Made by a program: the position numbers and the translations under genes. The notes beneath the pieces are model-generated. The model saw only the letters and a list, made by a program, of their open reading frames with translations. It was not told the DNA's origin and did not search any database. From assembly GCA_963972105.1 (NCBI GenBank), contig CAXAVH010000115.1:1-7823 (forward strand): 7,823 nt of DNA, read 5' to 3'. The stretch is from NZQO01 sp002693605 (GTDB lineage: Bacteria > Bacteroidota > Bacteroidia > Flavobacteriales > Flavobacteriaceae). Positions 5,893 to 7,823 of this stretch are shown piece by piece. Position 1 is the first letter of the stretch. Each line of letters opens with the position of its first letter.

Positions 5893-5907
5893 TTGTAAAT
5901 TTTACAA
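5893..5907. promoter_or_regulatory. 15-bp perfect dyad abutting the start codon of the membrane-protein gene
   Basis: TTGTAAATTTTACAA is a perfect palindrome with 7-bp arms around a central T. Its last base is the A of the ATG at 5907. A protein bound here would cover the ribosome-binding region and the early transcribed DNA. As RNA, the A/U-rich arms could pair only weakly, so a DNA operator is more likely than an RNA switch. The binding protein is unknown. Confidence 0.4.
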
Positions 5908-7115
5908 TGGTTTTCCTTCAAAAGCACGCCCAGATTGCATTGGGTTATTTTTTGATTATTGCCGCACTGGGGGTAGCGCTTCGGCTATTTTCGGTATTCG
6001 ACATGCCCATTACCTACAGATTTGTCGTACACGGCCATTCGCATATAGCCCTATTGGGGTGGGTCTATACCGGCCTCACCACCCTGATGTACTTTCTGTT
6101 TTTGCGAAAAAAACACCTGGGCCGTAAATACCGGATATTATTCTGGGCTACCCAAACCACTCTTATAGGAATGTTGATCTCGTTCCCATTTACGGGGTAT
6201 GCCCTGTTCTCCATCCTGTTTTCCACCCTTTTCCTGTTGACGTCTTACGTGTTCACCTTTCTATTTCTGAAACACAGCGCAGCGGTTCAGCGCAATAGGC
6301 CCTCGCACATATTATTGCGCACGGCCCTTTGGTATATGGTACTTTCGAGTATTGGCCCGTGGGCACTGGGAATAATTATGGTGACGCTGGGGAACGATTC
6401 GCATTGGTATAAGAATGCAATTTATTTTTACCTCCATTTTCAGTATAACGGTTGGTTTTTGGTAGCCCTCGTCGCCTTGTTCTTTTACCTGTTAGAAAGT
6501 ATGAGCGTTACCCTATCGAGGCAAAATTTCAGGCTATTTTACAATCTCCTGAATGCTGGCGTAATCCTCACGTTTTTTATCTCATTGTTGTGGATGGAGC
6601 CTCACCCCGTCATCTACGGACTCGCCGCGTTAGGGGGGGTGCTTCAAATTGGGGCATTTACGCTCCTCTTTGCCAAGGTGCTCAATAACCGATTTACGCT
6701 GGCGAAAAGATTACCTTCATCAACCAAATATTTTTTAAAATTGGCAGCCATTTGCCTAGCCATAAAATTGATAGCACAGGTAATGGGAGTTTTCCCGGCA
6801 CCGGCCCAGATCATATCGGGTAATATTGATTTCGTGATTAGTTATCTCCACTGGGTGTTTCTGGGATTCGTGTCGGTGGGAATATTCGCCTTCTTGAATC
6901 ACTTTAAATTGGCAACTATTTCTAAAAATGTCACAGTCGCATACATGGGTGCGTTCCTAACCACCGAAGTGCTTATTTTTTACCGCGGTGCCGTTGCGGC
7001 CTTCGACGCTCCACCCTTGCCTCACCTAAATTTGTGGCTGGGGGTAGCCAGTAGTTTGCTAATGCTTGCCATTGGCTGGATGTTTCTTCAAAATGTGATA
7101 TCAAAATCGAATTAG
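5907..7115 (+). CDS. About 12-helix membrane protein resembling heme-copper oxidase subunit I
   Basis: A 402-residue, highly hydrophobic protein with roughly 12 membrane segments (approximately 8-30, 40-66, 76-95, 97-121, 138-160, 170-196, 208-229, 234-257, 276-296, 308-331, 343-360, 374-396). Helix 2 begins with VVHGHSHIALLGWVYTGL (H42, H44, H46), helix 6 has YLHFQYNGWF (H177), helix 10 has YLHWVFLGF (H315), and H373 precedes the last helix. The H..GW patterns and the 12-helix plan recall subunit I of heme-copper oxidases and NO reductases. However, the adjacent His-His pair of the CuB site is absent, so a standard oxidase is unlikely. It may carry heme or copper and act in NO or O2 biology, as its globin/hemerythrin neighbours hint; no function can be assigned. 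It is divergent from the CoA-transferase gene, and its TAG overlaps the stop of the converging thioredoxin-fold gene. NnrS is another 12-helix family, but its motifs are not seen. Confidence 0.75.
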   Translation: MVFLQKHAQIALGYFLIIAALGVALRLFSVFDMPITYRFVVHGHSHIALLGWVYTGLTTLMYFLFLRKKHLGRKYRILFWATQTTLIGMLISFPFTGYALFSILFSTLFLLTSYVFTFLFLKHSAAVQRNRPSHILLRTALWYMVLSSIGPWALGIIMVTLGNDSHWYKNAIYFYLHFQYNGWFLVALVALFFYLLESMSVTLSRQNFRLFYNLLNAGVILTFFISLLWMEPHPVIYGLAALGGVLQIGAFTLLFAKVLNNRFTLAKRLPSSTKYFLKLAAICLAIKLIAQVMGVFPAPAQIISGNIDFVISYLHWVFLGFVSVGIFAFLNHFKLATISKNVTVAYMGAFLTTEVLIFYRGAVAAFDAPPLPHLNLWLGVASSLLMLAIGWMFLQNVISKSN

Positions 7116-7726
7116 ACTATTGTTTCCGAATTGCAGACGGCCCGCATTAAATCTGAAATATCTTCTATAATTGACATACCCTTATCCTGATTGTACCAAA
7201 CTTGCAAATTTTCCTTGAACCGCGCGTCAATCATCCCGTATTCCGCTTTATAATCTACGACCAATTGGGTAGCGTTCTTTGACCGGGGTCCCCAGGTACC
7301 CAGAACCTCGTAATCTTCGTCAAGGATAATTAATTTGGGGATCCCCCTTGAACCATCGGTCAAAAATGCATCCATTAATTCAGGATGCTCATCGCGCAAT
7401 ACCACGGCCAATTGGATGGAGTTTGAAAGCTGTGCCAACTTGTTGAGGTACGGAAGCGTCTGCGCTGCATCGCCACACCACGGCTCGCTAATTGCCAACC
7501 AAAAGCAGGGTGCGCAATCCTTTTGGAAGAGTTGCTGCTTGGGCTGGGGTATAAAGCTCAGTTTATCCAATCTTTTGGTGCGACTCAAATTTAATTTCGT
7601 GAAATTTATTCGTTCGGCAGTAGGCTCGCCCGTGGTGCGACCCTCGGCAACCAATTGCCTGCACAAAAGGATATATTCGGAATAAGACATTGCTGCCTCT
7701 ACAGATTTTTTGAGAAGTTCTTTCAT
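7112..7726 (-). CDS. Thioredoxin-fold family protein with single-Cys WCGD site
   Basis: A 204-residue protein. An N-terminal helical region (about 1-65) precedes a thioredoxin fold. The expected active site reads ISEPWCGDAAQT (79-90): only C84 is present and the second Cys of CxxC is Asp86. A CAPC pair (C71, C74) lies just before it, and GIPKLIILD (128-136) supplies the cis-Pro (P130). This matches the thioredoxin-like family often annotated simply as 'thioredoxin family protein' in Bacteroidota, where WCGD is normal, so it is not a decayed gene. No signal peptide, so cytoplasmic. With one Cys it would act through mixed disulfides, or by pairing with C71/C74; the reaction is unknown. The ATG at 7726 is clear and its TAA (7112-7114) overlaps the TAG of the converging membrane-protein gene. 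Upstream DNA is occupied by the terminal inverted repeat. Confidence 0.85.
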   Translation of the reverse strand: MKELLKKSVEAAMSYSEYILLCRQLVAEGRTTGEPTAERINFTKLNLSRTKRLDKLSFIPQPKQQLFQKDCAPCFWLAISEPWCGDAAQTLPYLNKLAQLSNSIQLAVVLRDEHPELMDAFLTDGSRGIPKLIILDEDYEVLGTWGPRSKNATQLVVDYKAEYGMIDARFKENLQVWYNQDKGMSIIEDISDLMRAVCNSETIV

Positions 7727-7733
7727 ACTAGTT

Positions 7734-7823
7734 CATTTTTAAATGCATTACTAAGATCTTTGTTGAAAAAGCCCCCCTTATTCTCCTTCCGAAGTAAAGA
7801 TCTTAGTAATGCATTTTTAAATG
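7734..7823. repeat. Long inverted repeat at the window end (28-nt arms, 34-nt loop)
   Basis: Left arm 7734-7761 and right arm 7796-7823 are inverted copies matching at 26 of 28 positions. The inner 21 bp (7741-7761 against 7796-7816) match perfectly. The outer 12 bases, CATTTTTAAATG, are near-palindromic and read the same way at both ends (7734-7745 and 7812-7823), which explains the two mismatches. The 34-nt spacer holds a C6 run (7772-7777). The arms are A/T-rich and no T-tract follows, so this is not a typical terminator. The repeat ends exactly where the sequence ends, so it could be a real element or a fold-back/assembly artefact. It lies immediately upstream of the thioredoxin-fold gene (ATG 7726) and would overlap its promoter. 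Confidence 0.9.

Noticed and set aside
7762..7795. C6 run and spacer inside the terminal repeat as a rho-independent terminator
   Set aside because: The stem is A/T-rich and there is no T-tract after a G/C-rich stem in either direction.

Overview
The window looks like a Bacteroidota chromosome, most likely Flavobacteriia. Start codons are preceded by A/T-rich sequence rather than a clear Shine-Dalgarno. The protein variants are of the kind I know from flavobacteria: a KCGGCANTIV heavy-metal domain, a hemerythrin carrying a PIKRH..LQPLSR N-terminus, a WCGDAAQ thioredoxin and an MBL-rhodanese fusion. No phage, CRISPR, rRNA or tRNA is visible. The left edge cuts a gene and the right edge ends exactly on an inverted-repeat arm, so the window may be a whole small contig.

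Left part (1-3489, all minus strand) is a sulfur/persulfide block. Read in the direction of transcription it holds a Crp/Fnr-type regulator with three clustered cysteines, an exported single-domain rhodanese, a small heavy-metal-associated (HMA) protein, a TPMT-like SAM methyltransferase, and an MBL-fold protein of the persulfide dioxygenase type with two rhodanese-like domains (3' end missing). Rhodanese, HMA protein and methyltransferase are packed with gaps of 2 and 16 nt and look like one operon.

Middle part (3546-5766, minus strand) holds a CoA-transferase/acetyl-CoA hydrolase, a group III truncated hemoglobin and a hemerythrin-domain protein. The globin and hemerythrin genes are almost certainly co-transcribed. 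The hemerythrin 5' end appears broken by one extra base in a C5 tract; removing it restores an ATG start and the family's N-terminus.

Right part (5907-7726) holds a plus-strand gene for a roughly 12-helix membrane protein that resembles heme-copper oxidase subunit I but lacks its His-His copper pair. It converges, with overlapping stop codons, on a thioredoxin-fold gene. The window then ends in a 28-nt-arm inverted repeat.

Taken together, a Crp/Fnr-type regulator sits between persulfide-handling enzymes on one side and O2/NO-binding proteins (globin, hemerythrin, oxidase-like membrane protein) on the other. The simplest reading (inference) is a reactive sulfur/nitrogen or low-oxygen response locus. 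Four short dyads in intergenic DNA are candidate operators; the one upstream of the MBL gene, TAAC-N4-GTTA, has the geometry of a Crp/Fnr-family site.
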